Part shown: piece after piece, positions 11,831 through 23,387 of the stretch
How the letters are laid out: each line of letters begins with the position of its first letter
How positions within the stretch are numbered: position 1 is the first letter of the stretch
Assembly: GCF_010093595.1 (NCBI RefSeq)
Contig: NW_022985440.1
Location: 958,089 to 1,022,088 of the forward strand
Length of the DNA: 64,000 nt
Direction: 5' to 3'
From: Mytilinidion resinicola
Taxonomy: Eukaryota; Ascomycota; Dothideomycetes; Mytilinidiales; Mytilinidiaceae
Notes under the pieces: generated by a model
Told to the model about the DNA's origin: nothing
Seen by the model: only the letters and a program-made list of their open reading frames with translations
Database searches by the model: none
Made by a program: the position numbers and the translations under genes

Positions 11831-12665
11831 TCATTTCGTCTCGAAGTAATGCTCCGTATGGCGCAGGAATACGCGACGGGTGGAAGGGTGGATACTGACG
11901 ATCTTCAGCAGCGGCTCCGTGATCTCGTTGCATTGGAAGAATCGGTCCCAAGCAGCTACAGGTCCGAGTTTCGATCTTGGGTTGATGATCTACGCCTCGT
12001 TTCCCCAGTGAGCTGTGAGTAAATCGGTGAAGAACTTTCGTATCTTCGAATTTTCCAGCGCATTGTCAACGACATACAAAACCGTTTCGGGGTCGAGATT
12101 CTTCACGGGGCTGCGCCATGGGCAGCTCTCGTATGGTACCAGTGAATGATATAGGTAGTTCATGGCGTAATTCTTGAATCCCACGTCTATGAGAAGTCTG
12201 TTCCCCATGATCCAAGCTTCGGCGCTCTTGCGGACCTGTCTGGCAGAGAATTCGAGTTCATCGCCTTCCTCATCTCTGATCAGGTCGTCAATCCGCTCGC
12301 TCCATCGAAGACATATCTTCCGGTGAAGAGTCACTGTACGAACAGCTCGAATACTACTAGGTCTTCTTCGGGCAAGGAGATCTCTTTTCTTGGGCTTCCT
12401 TGAAGTCCCCTTGGAGAGCACCACGGAAGAATCCGGACTTTGCACAAAGCAGAGACTCGTAAAGGTTCCAGGTTACGATTGTTGGTTCCGTGCCGACGAC
12501 AACCTCAACGAAAGTGGCTTTGGGATCTCTCATCCTAAAGCTACGATTAGTCCTATAATGAAGCGCTATTGGTATCGGTAGTTTAGGATAGAAAGCTTAC
12601 AGAGTTAGGAGCGGTTTTCGTAAACCTGCACGTTGAAATGCTACCTCCGCCGGATCAATCCCCAT
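11831..12665 (-). pseudogene. BTB/POZ pseudogene (second of three)
   Basis: The reading begins at 12665 (MGIDPAEVAFQRAGLRKPLL), with an intron (GTAAGC...CTTTAG) before MRDPKATFVEVVVGTEPT and the BTB segment TWNLYESLLCAKSGFFRGAL. It closely parallels the intact neighbour but is broken. A single-base deletion near 12380 shifts the frame. The tryptophan codon of the FVQW motif is TGA at 12333-12331. A second frameshift lies near 12300. The frame then recovers with AEAWIMGNRLLIDVGFKNYA, meets a stop at about 11990, and in another frame the family C-terminus continues as RHTEHYFETK ending at 11831. TGG to TGA is the change RIP-type G-to-A mutation produces, but one site is not proof. A product, if any, would be a truncated N-terminal fragment. 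Confidence 0.75.
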
Positions 12666-13601
12666 CGTGTATGAAGCTTGCGACACCCCCCCTCGATCGT
12701 TAATTTTGCCATGACAGAAGTTCCGACGTGCTTACCGAGAATACCACGAGAGCGTCCCCCCCAAGGCTTTCCTTATTTGACTGATGTTTCAGAGGGCGTT
12801 GGTAGATGAGAAGGGACAGAAGCTACATGTGAGATCGAAGTGACGCGCATGGACGTGGCTTCCCGTCTTGAACATGACCTCAGACCTTCACGACTTCGCA
12901 TCACAAGTACAGGTACACGAATATTCGGCTGCTCGAGCTCCACTGTTTCTCGCTCGACGCCACCGTCAGGAGTGCCCCAGATAGCAGGTCTCTGTGTAGT
13001 CAAAAGGAAGCCTAATTTCCACTGTATCAGCCTTTACATCGTGCTCAGATTTTACAAAGCCATAGGGGTACCCCAAGCAGTGGCCAACAGATGCACCTAG
13101 ACTCATGGCAATATACTTCAAGAGAGAACTCCAAAAGCCGCTCTAGCAGCCAGCGCTCGAATCATCACGCGACACTACTTATGCTTCAGAGCAAGTATGA
13201 AGAGGTTGGGCAGAAAGTTGAGCATCAGACCAGTAAGGAGACCGCAATGAGTATCGCGTTCCCAAAAGTTAGATCAAGAGAGATATCTGTCCATGAACCA
13301 TGTCCTGTATTGACTTTTCGAAAACAAAGCAAACCACTAGATGAGAAATTTCTCCTATGATATATTTCCTTAAAAACAAACGCCTGAAGGAAATAAAAAA
13401 TACCCACGTATCATCCTCAATAGAAGCTATATGCATGAAGAGATGATATTGCCTTCGTCAGATGCAGAGGATAAGGCTGTCATCCCCGATGAAGTCTGCA
13501 AACTTTCGAAAGTCGGGAGAAGAGATGTTACCGTCGTCGCAGAGTCTGTAGTTACGAAGATTGAGTATCGTGTCGTGTAGCTAGATGCTCCGTGCCTACG
13601 C
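12666..13601. other. No supportable gene
   Basis: Nine hundred bases between the pseudogene and the third BTB gene. Open frames up to about 90 codons exist on both strands but lack domains and splice support. The left part presumably held the promoter of the broken BTB gene. Confidence 0.45.
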
Positions 13602-14903
13602 TTAAGCAGCAGTCTGCAAACGGGCGTCCGCTTCAGTCTTGACTGTGGGTGCTGGAGTCGCATCCTCTTCGTCCATGTAGTACTCGAAATAGTCCTTCAT
13701 GGGCCCGAGGTGCTTGTCCATTCGCGAATCCGAATCCTCTGCGAGTGCCATGAATAGCGGGTATCGGAACTCCTTTTCCTTGTCAAGCAAGACCTCCCAT
13801 TCCTTTAGGTCCTTCCTAATGATGTTCCCGTCCCCCCAGTATCTCATCGTCGCGTCCAGGAAGAACTGGCGTAGTTTAGAACCATCTTTGGTATTTTCGT
13901 ACGCGTGCATGATTGCATTGGGGTCGATGTATGTACTGTGGTCCTGAATCGTCGTGGTTGAATGGTAAAAGAGGAAGCGCATGACGTAGTTCTTGAGCCC
14001 AATAGAGCCCAGGCGGTCTCCAAGAACCCAAGCATGGACTCCAGTTTTATCGACCAGTTCCACGCCCTCGTCGTCCCCACCGTTTGATCCAGCTGGCAAT
14101 ACTTGCAAGCCCGGCTTGTCCCAGCTGGCGCACGCACCAGAGCGCTGAGCGAAGCTACCCGTGTAAATAAACTCGACGAAGAGTTCGAAGGCGCTGGCGT
14201 CATATTCTGGAAGCAGTATTACGGATTCGGCATCGCATTTGGCTCGGAAGAATGAGGATTGGTGGCAAAGAAGCGCTTTGGGAAGGGTCCGTGCCTGAGC
14301 GTGGTCACCCTCCCCAACGACAACTTGTACAGCTTTGCCAGCGAGGCTTTGCAAGGTTATGAGTCTTGACCGGGCTGATACGGACTGTTCTCACCTCTGT
14401 CGCACGTCTCACTTGAGGCCACCATACGCGAAACTGGTCGATTTCGCCTTGCTTGGCTTTCGTCTCTTCGCAGCTCGAGGCGGATCGGGGACGAAGCCTT
14501 CAGCTGTACATTCCGGCCCGATGGAGAGACGCCTATCGGATGGAGGTGGACTCATGGTGATTGAAGTCGTGGAGGGAACAGGTGAGTTTGAGGGCGGAGA
14601 CGATTTCGCTGAAGCTGAGCGGGAGAGTGCTATATTGGTCGGAAGGACTGTGGACGTGACGGGGTCCTTCGTGTTTGAAGGCCTACTGCTGCTAAGATTT
14701 AGTCTAGCACTTGGTGCGACGCTCCTATTGGTGAGTGATAGGATATTAGGCGCTTGGTGGGGAGGAGGTTGGGACGAAGTTGGCAGACGTGCAGAAAGTC
14801 TCTCCACCGCGTTGCATAGACATACAGTTCTAGCTGCTTCATTTGCGATCCTCTCTTTCCGTTTACCAAAGTCCATCATAAACCTTTTCGTTCGCCTTAC
14901 CAT
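13602..14903 (-). CDS. BTB/POZ-domain protein with Ser/Pro-rich N-terminus (third of three)
   Basis: Two exons. The first (14903 to about 14405) encodes a low-complexity Ser/Pro-rich region of some 164 residues with a basic, nuclear-localisation-like AAKRRKPSKAK near its end. A GTGAGA...TGCAAAG intron of about 58 bases joins it in frame to LAGKAVQVVVGEGDHAQA. The BTB fold follows, with LLCHQSSFFRAKC, YDASAFELFVEFIYTGSF, HAWVLGDRLGSIGLKNYVM and a terminal KDYFEYYMDEE. The start at 14903 has a good context (CCCACCATGG), but GTAAGG directly after the ATG could also be a donor, so the N-terminus is less certain than the BTB half. The sequence differs clearly from the other two BTB loci, so the group is not a recent triplication. 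Confidence 0.7.
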
Positions 14904-14997
14904 GGTGGGCGGTCGTGTTGATAAAGGGATGAGGCACGGGACGTCATCGTCGCATTTTCCTCCTCTCTGTCACCACCACTTCCACTTCCTAGTTCGG

Positions 14998-15690
14998 CAA
15001 CTCTTGGCAGCCACGAGGCGCTCGAAAAGTGTCGAGTACCGCACACCCACCTGCAACTCAATGAGGGAGACCAATTTCTTCTCCAAGACATCTTCAAAAA
15101 TACTATCGAGCCTGGCGAGTCACCTCCTGGTGTCAGATTTGTGCTAGGACGCGTGGTTGTTGAGCTACATGCGAAAAGGCTGTAAAGCGGCGGGAGGCTC
15201 AAAAATTCGGTTTCTGAGGGTCGGACGTATTTGGCAACTCTTGGCAGCCGAGGGGACAGAACAGGTGTGGAGCACTGCAGGACCCCCTCTGGTCCGGTGA
15301 GAGGGAGGTATCAGTTCTCCAAAACTTCCTTAAAAATACTACTTGGCCGTGCAAATCACCTCCCGTTGTCAGATCTGTGCTAGGACGCGTGGTTGTTGAG
15401 CTACGCGCGAAAAGGCTGCAAAACGGCGAAAGGCTCGAAAATTCGGTTTCCGAGGGTCGTACGAATTTCGCAACTCTTGGCAGTCGAGAGGACAGAACAG
15501 GTGTGGAGCACCGCGGGACCCCTTCTAGCCCGGTGAAATGGAAGAACCAATTCTCCACAACTTCCTCAATAATACTAATGAGCCGTACAAATCACCTCCC
15601 GGTGTTAGATCTGTGATAGAGGTTGTCGTTGTTGAGCTGTTCGTCAAAAGGTGATCGAAGCTGGAAAGTTGGATTTTTGACACTTCGGGG
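14998..15690. repeat. Three tandem copies of a ~236-bp repeat
   Basis: The marker caactcttggcag begins copies at 14998, 15235 and 15471, and other landmarks (aggacgcgtggttgttgagct; aaattcggtttc) recur at the same spacing. The copies differ by scattered substitutions. The array lies immediately upstream of the third BTB gene, so it may overlap that gene's promoter or 5' leader. Confidence 0.85.
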
Positions 15691-16792
15691 AAAAGATTGA
15701 CCGGAACCGGCGTGCACTTCCGCGAAAGCACTCGCTGCGCCACAGAGTGAAAGATTGCGGCTTCACAGTGTGTGTTGTACATGGCTTCGGTCAATATACT
15801 CCTCGAGGACAATCTCGCACTCAAAGACTATACACAAATGAAGTGGGACGACGACCTGAGCTCTCAAGACAGCCATCTTTACGAACAAGGAGATGGGGTG
15901 CCTCATCTCGGATCCCATGCGTCCAGTCTGTGTACATCACCCTGCAGCTGCCTGAGACGGTCGAGCGAGTCTACGAGTTACTCATACCAATGAAAGTCTG
16001 TCTCTTTTGAACTTTTGGAGACATGCTGAGGCATTTCAGGCAGTGGAATACACTTGTGCGTAGATCTATGACCACGGCATGAAAAGGGTCTGAAAAAAGC
16101 TGGCAGGCAGCAGGGCGAAAGAGATGTATGAAGGAAGGGGGAGACCGAGATAAGGAACCACGTACACTTGTTAGCGCATATCTCGGGATAAGCTGCAGAA
16201 ATTCACGGCAGTTCTACTCCCCAAGGTTAGAGACAATAAATATGGAATGATACCGAGCAAGCAGGCGCCTCCTGACCTGAAAGCCCTTGACACCTTAGGA
16301 ACGCCTGGAACCCATCAACTCAAATCCGTTCTTCAGAACTGACAGCCAACTTCCTTCTGTGGGATTAGGGGCAATCTTATCTTTGATACCCACCCATTTT
16401 CTCTAGGTTGCAGTTATCTACAAGCATGGAATCAAGTCGATGTCACTTCATTAGTTTTCTTCAGCTTGACCTACTGCTGGCCTTGCTGAGGCGCCCTATA
16501 CAATGCCAAGATAGGTCCGATAGAACCTTTCCATCGCTGTATCTATCAACGTGATGGGCCATGTGAATGAATCGTGAATCCTACGGTGATTGATGAAAGA
16601 ATGTAGGTTCGGGGATCGGAAAGACGTTCCAAGGTTGTCGTCCCGGTCCCCTCTCCCCAGCCACCACCGCCACAGCTTCTAGCGAACCACCAGGGCAGGT
16701 CGTCAGCTGCGCGCCGCGCAACATCATCCTTGGATCTTAGGACTCAACCTTGACTTGTTGCTACCACCCCTTCAACTACTTTCACTGCAACA
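15691..16792. other. Intergenic stretch upstream of VPS35
   Basis: Eleven hundred bases with a 73-codon open frame at 15772 and no recognisable domain. The right end should hold the VPS35 promoter and leader; a C-rich, pyrimidine-rich stretch precedes the start codon. Confidence 0.45.
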
Positions 16793-19706
16793 ATGGCGTC
16801 GCCGCCGCCGGTAGAAGATCAGGCCCGCCTGCTTGAGGATGCGCTGGCCGTGGTGCGCCAACAGACTATGCTCATGCGGCGGTGCCTGGAGACACCGGGC
16901 AAGTTGATGGATGCCCTCAAATGCAGGTAGGGGATACCCCTTTAGACATTAGCATTGCTGGAACATGCTGACTGGCTACGTTTGCAGCTCGACTCTAGTT
17001 TCAGAATTACGAACGAGCAGTCTGGGCCCGAAGCAGTACTACGAGCTCTACATGGCCGTCTTCGATGCGCTCCGCCACCTCTCCGTATATCTCCGGGATA
17101 ATCACCCTGTTAACCACCTCGCCGACCTTTACGAGCTGGTCCAGTATGCTGGAAATATCATACCCCGATTGTATCTCATGATTACGGTCGGGACCGTCTA
17201 TATGGCTATTGAGGATGCGCCAGTCAAGGAGATCATGAAAGACATGATGGAGATGAGCCGCGGCGTTCAACATCCCATTCGTGGTCTCTTCCTACGATAC
17301 TATCTCGCTGGGCAAGCGCGTGACCATCTGCCTACGGGGACAGGCGACGGACCGGAGGGGAACCTACAGGACTCAATCAGCTTCATCCTGACCAACTTTG
17401 TCGAGATGAACAAGCTTTGGGTACGGCTCCAGCACCAAGGGCACTCTAGGGAGCGGGAACAACGGACAAAGGAGAGACAGGAGTTGCAACTGCTTGTAGG
17501 GAGTAATCTCGTCAGACTGAGCCAGCTTGTCGATCTGGAGAATTACAAGAAGATCCTGAATCCATTGCTAGAGCAAGTCGTGCAGTGTAGGGATGTGCTT
17601 GCACAGGAGTACCTCCTAGAAGGTAGGTTTCTGGGCCAAACGTATATTTCACGGCTTTTGGTACTAATGTGGCCCAGTTGTAACACAGGTTTTCCCGGAC
17701 GAATATCACCTTCATACCCTCGACCAATTCCTCTCTGCCACCGCTCGATTGAACCCTCACGTGAACGTCAAGGACATCGTCATTGGGCTCATGGACCGAT
17801 TATCCGCATATGCGCTGCGAGAGTCGGAATCGGAGTCGCCTGAACAACGGACCAAAACAGAAGAAGAGGCCGTGAGCGCTTTGTTCGAGCGGTTACGGAT
17901 AGCCAAGGAACAGAAAGAAGCGGAACCCCCGAAGCAACAAAATGGGGAGATCTCAGAGCCCACGGAAGATGGAGAAGAAGCGTCACGAGCGTCGTCTATA
18001 ACGGCTGTTGCTCCCGCTTCTGAGGCCGATACTACAACAGCAGAGAGCGACGAGAAGAAGTCTCGGGGCATACCAGACAGTGTCAGGCTGTTTGAAATAT
18101 TCCACGAGCAGGTGGCTAGCCTGGTGAAGATGCAACGGCTACCTATACAGGATACTATCTCGCTCCTAGTATCACTAGCGAATCTCTCTCTGTGAGTCCC
18201 AACATTGACCTGCAATCGATACTCGCTAACGCTATTAAGGAACATCTACCCAGATCGCCTCGACTACGTGGATCAAGTCCTTTCGTTTGCCAACGAAAAG
18301 GTTGCTCAATTCGCCAACAGCGCCGATCTACACTCTCAAGCGACTCAAAGTCAAATTCTCAATCTCCTGCTCGCCCCCATAAAGACCTACATATCACTGT
18401 TTACTGCGCTCGCACTTCCGAGTTTCATACCACTTCTACATTCTCAACCCTATCCCACGCGACGAGCTGTGGCTGGCGAAGTTGCACGAAGTCTGCTGAG
18501 AAATCAAACGCCCATCACTTCAGTCGAGAACCTCGAGAGCGTACTGGAGATTCTAAAGGTCCTAATAAAAGAAGGCATCCAACAAGCGTCGGGATATCCG
18601 GGCGGCCCAATACAGAGAAAAGCCACGGAGACAGACGAGACCATAGAAGAGCAGGGATGGCTTGCACGCATCACCCACCTAATAAAAGGCCCGGACAACG
18701 ACACTCAATTCAAACTCTTGCAAACCGCCCGTAAGTCTTTCGCCGACGGCAACGAGCGCGTCAAATTCACAACTCCGGCACTTGCCACCGCATCGCTCAA
18801 ACTCGCACGTTCCCTCAAACGCCGAGAGCACCTGGACGACAGTTGGTCCTCCACCACTTCAGCCCTGTACAAATTCCTCCATTCCACCCTCAGCGCACTA
18901 TACACGCGTGTACCCGCGTCGGCAGACCTCTCTCTCCGGCTTTTCACTGCCTGTGGCCAGATCGCCGACCAAACCGGTCATGAGGAAGTTGCATACGAGT
19001 TTTTCGCACAGGCATTCACCATTTACGAGGAGGCCATTTCGGATAGCAGAGCACAGTTCCAGGCTGTGTGCGTCATTGCAGGCGCACTACACGAAACAAG
19101 AGGCTTCGGAAAGGAGAACTACGACACCCTCATTACCAAGGCCGCTCTCCATGGAAGCAAGCTGCTCAAGAAGCCCGACCAGTGTCGTGCTGTTTACTTG
19201 GCGAGCCATCTATGGTGGGCCACCGAGATCCGGGGGAGAGGAGAGGAAGATCCAAAGACAGTAAGTCGTAAAAGCTGGCAACTAGCACGTTGTGTCTCAA
19301 GGTTTGATCTGTGCTGACTTGACTAGTTGTACCGGGACGGTAAACGAGTCCTTGAGTGTCTCCAACGCGCTCTTCGCGTCGCAGATGCATGTATGGACGC
19401 CGCTGTTTCTGTGGAGCTGTTTGTCGAGATTTTAAACCGCTATGTCTATTACTTTGATCAAGAAAACGAGGCTGTAAGTTTCTTCCTCATTTCCATTTCA
19501 CTTCTCTGCCTCCTCCGCCGAAACGACGTTAACGTTCCGCAAAGGTGACGACAAAGTACCTAAACGGCCTCATCGAACTGATCCACTCGAACCTCTCCTC
19601 AAATGAGTCAACGTCATCCGTCGAAAACCCCAAAAAGCATTTCCAGCGCACACTGGACTACATTGCGAGCCGGGAGTACGAGGGCGTCGTGACGGCGGCG
19701 AAGTGA
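16793..19706 (+). CDS. VPS35: Vacuolar sorting protein 35, retromer core subunit
   Basis: The central scaffold of the retromer complex, which binds VPS26 and VPS29 on endosomes and recycles sorting receptors to the Golgi. Six exons: the first (16793-16926) begins [20 protein letters not shown], and the second contains the family's hallmark [14 protein letters not shown] (VPS26-binding N-terminal helices). Introns near 17630-17690, 18195-18240, 19261-19326 and 19473-19545 join in frame to give [60 protein letters not shown] and a C-terminus [17 protein letters not shown]. The helical-repeat C-terminal half (VPS29-binding) is present and the total, roughly 870 residues, is the usual fungal length. 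An acidic, low-complexity insert (EKQ/SE-rich, about 17830-18070) interrupts the middle and is typical of fungal orthologues. Confidence 0.95.
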
Positions 19707-20421
19707 GACTCTGCTGAATTAGCGTGTTGCATGGAGGTGAAGAGGCAATGTGATTCCTGGTGCTGTTGTCTCTCTGTACTCATAGAACTATGCTCGGCCG
19801 GGCGAGGCTGGCCGGAGGAGTGTAGCGAAGCGAAGCGGGATAAGTTGTATGTATTGGAAATATTTATTAAGTCCCGCATCTTGTGCTCCCGTTGTATGCG
19901 AGGTGCCGTTGTGATTCCGTAAGAGTCACGCTTCATTAAAGAGTCCCAGTCACCAGTAAAAATGCGGGGTCTTTGAATACGTGAGAGCTGTCACTTTTTA
20001 CAACTGTGTGCTGATGTAATGCATACATAAAGCTCTGTCTCTGAAGACACTCGTACGTGGGTATGTTGGTGGATAGCAAGGTCCATACTTTTGTTTTTTC
20101 CGACTCAGGAGACGGCGGGGAATGCTGCTGGAAGTCAAAACTAACAATTGGATGAGATTCGCTTACTCACGCCTCAAATAGATCACAATCGAATATTATG
20201 AGGCATGATGCTACATCCGGATGCTTCTTGGTACTCGTGCGAACTACGTTACGATGAAGGTCCAGAGCACTTGTATCCTCCAAAGCTATCGCACTCTCGT
20301 TCCAAATATACGTAGCATCTACTACTCCAACACAGCAACGTCTCGCATACTGCACCCTACCATCGTAATGAAACCTTATCCTCACAAGTAGCACATTGCA
20401 ACAACCAAAGGATAAATGGGG
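19707..20421. other. Intergenic stretch
   Basis: About 700 bases with no domain-bearing frame. The left part is the VPS35 3' region; the right part leads into the TATA box of the first small secreted protein gene. Confidence 0.45.
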
Positions 20422-20428
20422 TATAAAA
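20422..20428 (+). promoter_or_regulatory. TATA box of the first small secreted protein gene
   Basis: TATAAAA lies about 60 bases before the start codon at 20488, and the paralogue has its TATA at almost the same distance. Confidence 0.6.
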
Positions 20429-20487
20429 CCCCCTCTCGACCAGCTTATTGCCCCTTCTAGCCTCAGCTCACCCATCATCCCATCACC

Positions 20488-21191
20488 ATGAAGCTCCTCT
20501 CTCTCCCCGCATTCACCCTCCTATTCGCCTGGTCCTCCGCTGCTACCCTCAACACTCCACGCGGGGAAGACCCCTCCTTCGTCCTCTTCACGACCAAAAC
20601 AGGCACTACTAGGCCTGACGCCTATCCACCAGGCTCTGGAGTGCGTTACCCCCTCCCCTCAGCTCCTCGTCCATCTACCCACACATATGCCTTCTGACTT
20701 GCCCGTGGTGGCTAGGTCTATATGTGCAAGGACCCGAATTGGGGCGGGTGCGTTCAAGCCCCTTTACCCGACCTCAAGGAGCATCCGGAAGTGTGGTGTA
20801 TTGGGATCACAGGGAGTTGGTAAACGTCGATCCGCGCCGCAGCATGGCGCCGGGCTGACTCCGAGTAGGGACAATGCCATCTCGGCGTTTGGTCCGGATA
20901 AGGGGTTGTTGTGTACGATTTGGGAGTAAGTCGGGTATTTTGTTGGTTGTGTGTGGTGTGGTGCGGTGTACCATTTCGATTCGGGGTTGGAGGAAGGGCG
21001 AAGGCTTTGGAGATAGGGCTAATGTGGTGTAGTGCGTCGGCCTGTACTGGTGGAGGGTACGACATTAGGTGGCCGGGGATTCCGGATTTGAGGACTGTTG
21101 GTAAGTTTGGGAGTCTGCTTCTTTATGGAATAGATGATGGAAGGAGACTGATGCTGTGATAGGTTGGGATGACAAGATTTCGTCTTTCTAG
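20488..21191 (+). CDS. Small secreted cysteine-rich protein, C-terminally truncated paralogue
   Basis: Five exons (20488-20640, 20716-20819, 20869-20925, 21033-21100, 21163-21191) assemble into 136 residues. The N-terminus MKLLSLPAFTLLFAWSSA is a signal peptide. The mature part carries five cysteines (VYMC, GGC, VWC, LLC, SAC) and the family motif NAISAFGPDKGLLC, then WPGIPDLRTVGWDDKISSF. The pattern, with SSFGPDKG and a terminal ISSF(R/K)C, resembles fungal small secreted proteins thought to fold like beta/gamma-crystallins; the role (effector, wall-associated, antimicrobial) is unknown. The final exon stops with TAG just where the paralogue at 21590 encodes Arg-Cys-Val, so the sixth cysteine is lost. 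Exons 3 and 4 have the same lengths (57 and 68 bases) as in the paralogue, which validates the splicing. Confidence 0.8.
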
Positions 21192-21527
21192 TGTGTGGAG
21201 GATTCATGAACGTGCTTTGAGTTGTATAACTCGGGTAAGAAGAAGGAAGATTGGTTGCTGTGCTAGGCTAGGATGGTATGTCTTCAATTGTCTATTGTGC
21301 CGAGGAGCGGAGGGCATATTATGAACCTTGTGAGGAAGAAAGGCTAATTGGAGCCACGGAACCTTTTGTTTATTGCAAATCTTTGGTTACAGCCGCTTAG
21401 ACGTATCGCATGTGTGGTTTGCTATTACACTACTACAGGAATTGCTACGTGCCATAGTCGACGGGGACCGGTGGCACGCAACATCGATATTGCAGGGAAT
21501 TGCCGAATGAGATGTTTTTAAGTAACG
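21192..21527. other. Intergenic stretch between secreted-protein paralogues
   Basis: About 340 bases, with the 3' region of the first paralogue and the promoter of the second. No gene is seen. Confidence 0.5.
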
Positions 21528-21534
21528 TATAAAT
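21528..21534 (+). promoter_or_regulatory. TATA box of the second small secreted protein gene
   Basis: TATAAAT lies about 60 bases before the start codon at 21590. Confidence 0.55.
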
Positions 21535-21589
21535 TCTCTGTGGCATCCTTCAAGACACTGACAAGCCATCAGTACAACAATCGACCACG

Positions 21590-22308
21590 ATGAAGATTTC
21601 CTTCTTACCCACATTCGCGGGTTTATCCGCATTTCTCGGTGTCGCCTCTGCAGTCGCCATTCAGAGCTCCCAAGTAGCCACATATGTCACCAACGCGAAG
21701 TCATTTAACATAACCAGCGTGGACACAATTCTACCAGGCAGCGGAGTTCGCAAATCCCATCCCCGCATACTATCACTCTGACTTTTGACGGCCTAGGCTT
21801 ACCTCTGCCCTGACAAGGAGTGGGGGCATCTTGACCATACCGAGAACCGCTGTGTCTTTTTGCCAGCTAGTGTGTTTGGCTCCGAGGTCGTCTTGTGTGT
21901 TAATCTCTTGGGCGACTAGTACGTTTTATCATTCTGAGCTCGTTAGGCACGGAAGGCGCGGCATATGCTAATCTCTATCAAACGCTTTAGTAATAATGCT
22001 ATTAGCTCGTTTGGCCCGGATAAGGGATTGAAGTGTATCGTGTATGAGTAAGTAGTCCTTCTTTCGGCCTGTTGTGGTCGAATCCCACGAGGTTGCGATT
22101 AGATGCTTGGAGTATCAGGGGCTTAACGAAGGCTAGTGATACTTATTGCGCGGGCTCGTCGCTGGATATATGGTGGCCTGGGTATGCGGACATGTCCTGG
22201 AACGGTAAGATTCGGTTATTTGCATACAATGAGCAGGGGAATTGACGGGCTGATACTGCATTAGGCTGGGATAACAGGGTTTCATCCTTCCGGTGTGTTG
22301 GGGCATAG
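21590..22308 (+). CDS. Small secreted cysteine-rich protein, full-length paralogue
   Basis: Five exons (21590-21745, 21797-21918, 21991-22047, 22137-22204, 22265-22308) give 148 residues. The signal peptide is MKISFLPTFAGLSAFLGVASA. Six cysteines follow (AYLC, NRC, VLC, LKC, TYC, FRC), with NAISSFGPDKGLKC and WDNRVSSFRCVGA at the end. The even number of cysteines suggests three disulfides. It is a tandem relative of the gene at 20488: same orientation, same intron phases, and two exons of identical length. Function is unknown; cysteine-rich secreted proteins of this shape are often tested as effectors in plant-associated fungi, but the sequence alone does not show that. Confidence 0.82.
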
Positions 22309-22399
22309 GTAACGGGGATGGAAAGGGCACTGAGGAGGTGCGACGAATGGCTGAGTTCAACTCTTGCGGTTATGGATGTATGGATTAGGAGTACCATAT

Positions 22400-23159
22400 T
22401 TATATCTTGACGTCGAAGCTCGTGCCACAACCACAACTGCTTGTCGCTCCTGGTATACCCACTACTTTGAACTGACTCCCTATCAACTCCATGGTGTAGT
22501 CCACCTTACTCCCCTTCAATAACTCAAGACTCGATTCGTCTATCACCACCTTCGTGTCATGGGGTCCCTCAAATACTGTATCGTCTTCGGAAAGTGTCTC
22601 GTCCTCGGAGGGAGGCGACGAAGATTCGGTGAGAGAAGAGGGAATCTTCGTAAGGGACATCAGGTACTGAAAGCCGTGGCAACCTCCCGACTCGACGGTT
22701 ATCCGCAATGCAAGGTTTGGGTTCGAGTCGTTGGTCATTATTTGGTGAAGTCGCTGGAAAGAGTCAGTGATCGGAATTGAAGGAGAATCTAACAAGATAT
22801 CTTTGGCTGACATTTGCTGCGCGAGGAGTTATCTCAATGTCCATCTCTTCCCCGTTCTCATCTTTGCGCGGGTTGTGTATTGCCCTTTGGGGCGAAGGAG
22901 TGGTAGAGAAGCTACGGAAGCTTGATTGGGTCGCCTGTGATTGGGACACTCTTGATGATCGTAACGCTGTCAATTGCCGTGACTTGTATGCTGGCGCGAG
23001 GAAATCAAGAAATAGTGGCACTCCTAGGGTGGCGGCCGGAGGAGAGGTATATGATCGGGATGCTAATGGCCTTGGGAAGCGTGCAGTTGTATTGAGTCTC
23101 GGCGTGATTCTTCTAGCGCTCCGCAGACACGCGGTACACATCGTCGACGGAGAAGCCAT
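22400..23159 (-). CDS. ISA2: Mitochondrial iron-sulfur assembly protein Isa2
   Basis: An A-type Fe-S carrier that acts with Isa1 and Iba57 in mitochondria to mature [4Fe-4S] proteins such as aconitase. The N-terminus (MASPSTMCTACLRSARRITP, then Arg/Ser-rich) looks like a mitochondrial targeting sequence. The HesB/IscA domain starts at EITPRAAN and, after an intron of about 58 bases ending TTTCCAG, continues HQIMTNDSNPNLALRI. It carries the Isa2-type motif VESGGCHGFQY and the paired cysteines in SSCGCGTSF, which with the first cysteine form the metal site. An acidic Ser/Glu-rich insert after YLMSLTK is a usual fungal feature. It shares a short divergent promoter with kynureninase. Confidence 0.92.
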
Positions 23160-23387
23160 GGTGGTTGTAGGGAGAGATATCCGAGTGAATGTGCCGGCGG
23201 CGAACGAACGGATTGATCATCGGCGGCGAAAGCGGTGGCAGAACTGTCTTGGCAACGGCTCGGAGAAACCGCGCTCCCCGCATCGACACGTGCCGATCTT
23301 GCTATCGGTCGATCCATGACTGCCATCTGAAGCTTCAAACCTCCCTCGCCTACTCCAATCTACCAAAACCCTCCTGTGAGGCCGGCA
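23160..23387. promoter_or_regulatory. Divergent promoter of ISA2 and kynureninase
   Basis: Only about 230 bases separate the two start codons, so both promoters must share this space. No specific element was identified. Confidence 0.5.

Noticed and set aside
14335..15147. 270-codon plus-strand open frame
   Set aside because: Antisense to the N-terminal exon of the third BTB gene, which has a splice joining in frame to the BTB domain, and it runs into the tandem repeat.
15772..15993. 73-codon frame upstream of VPS35
   Set aside because: Short and without homology signals; could be a chance frame.
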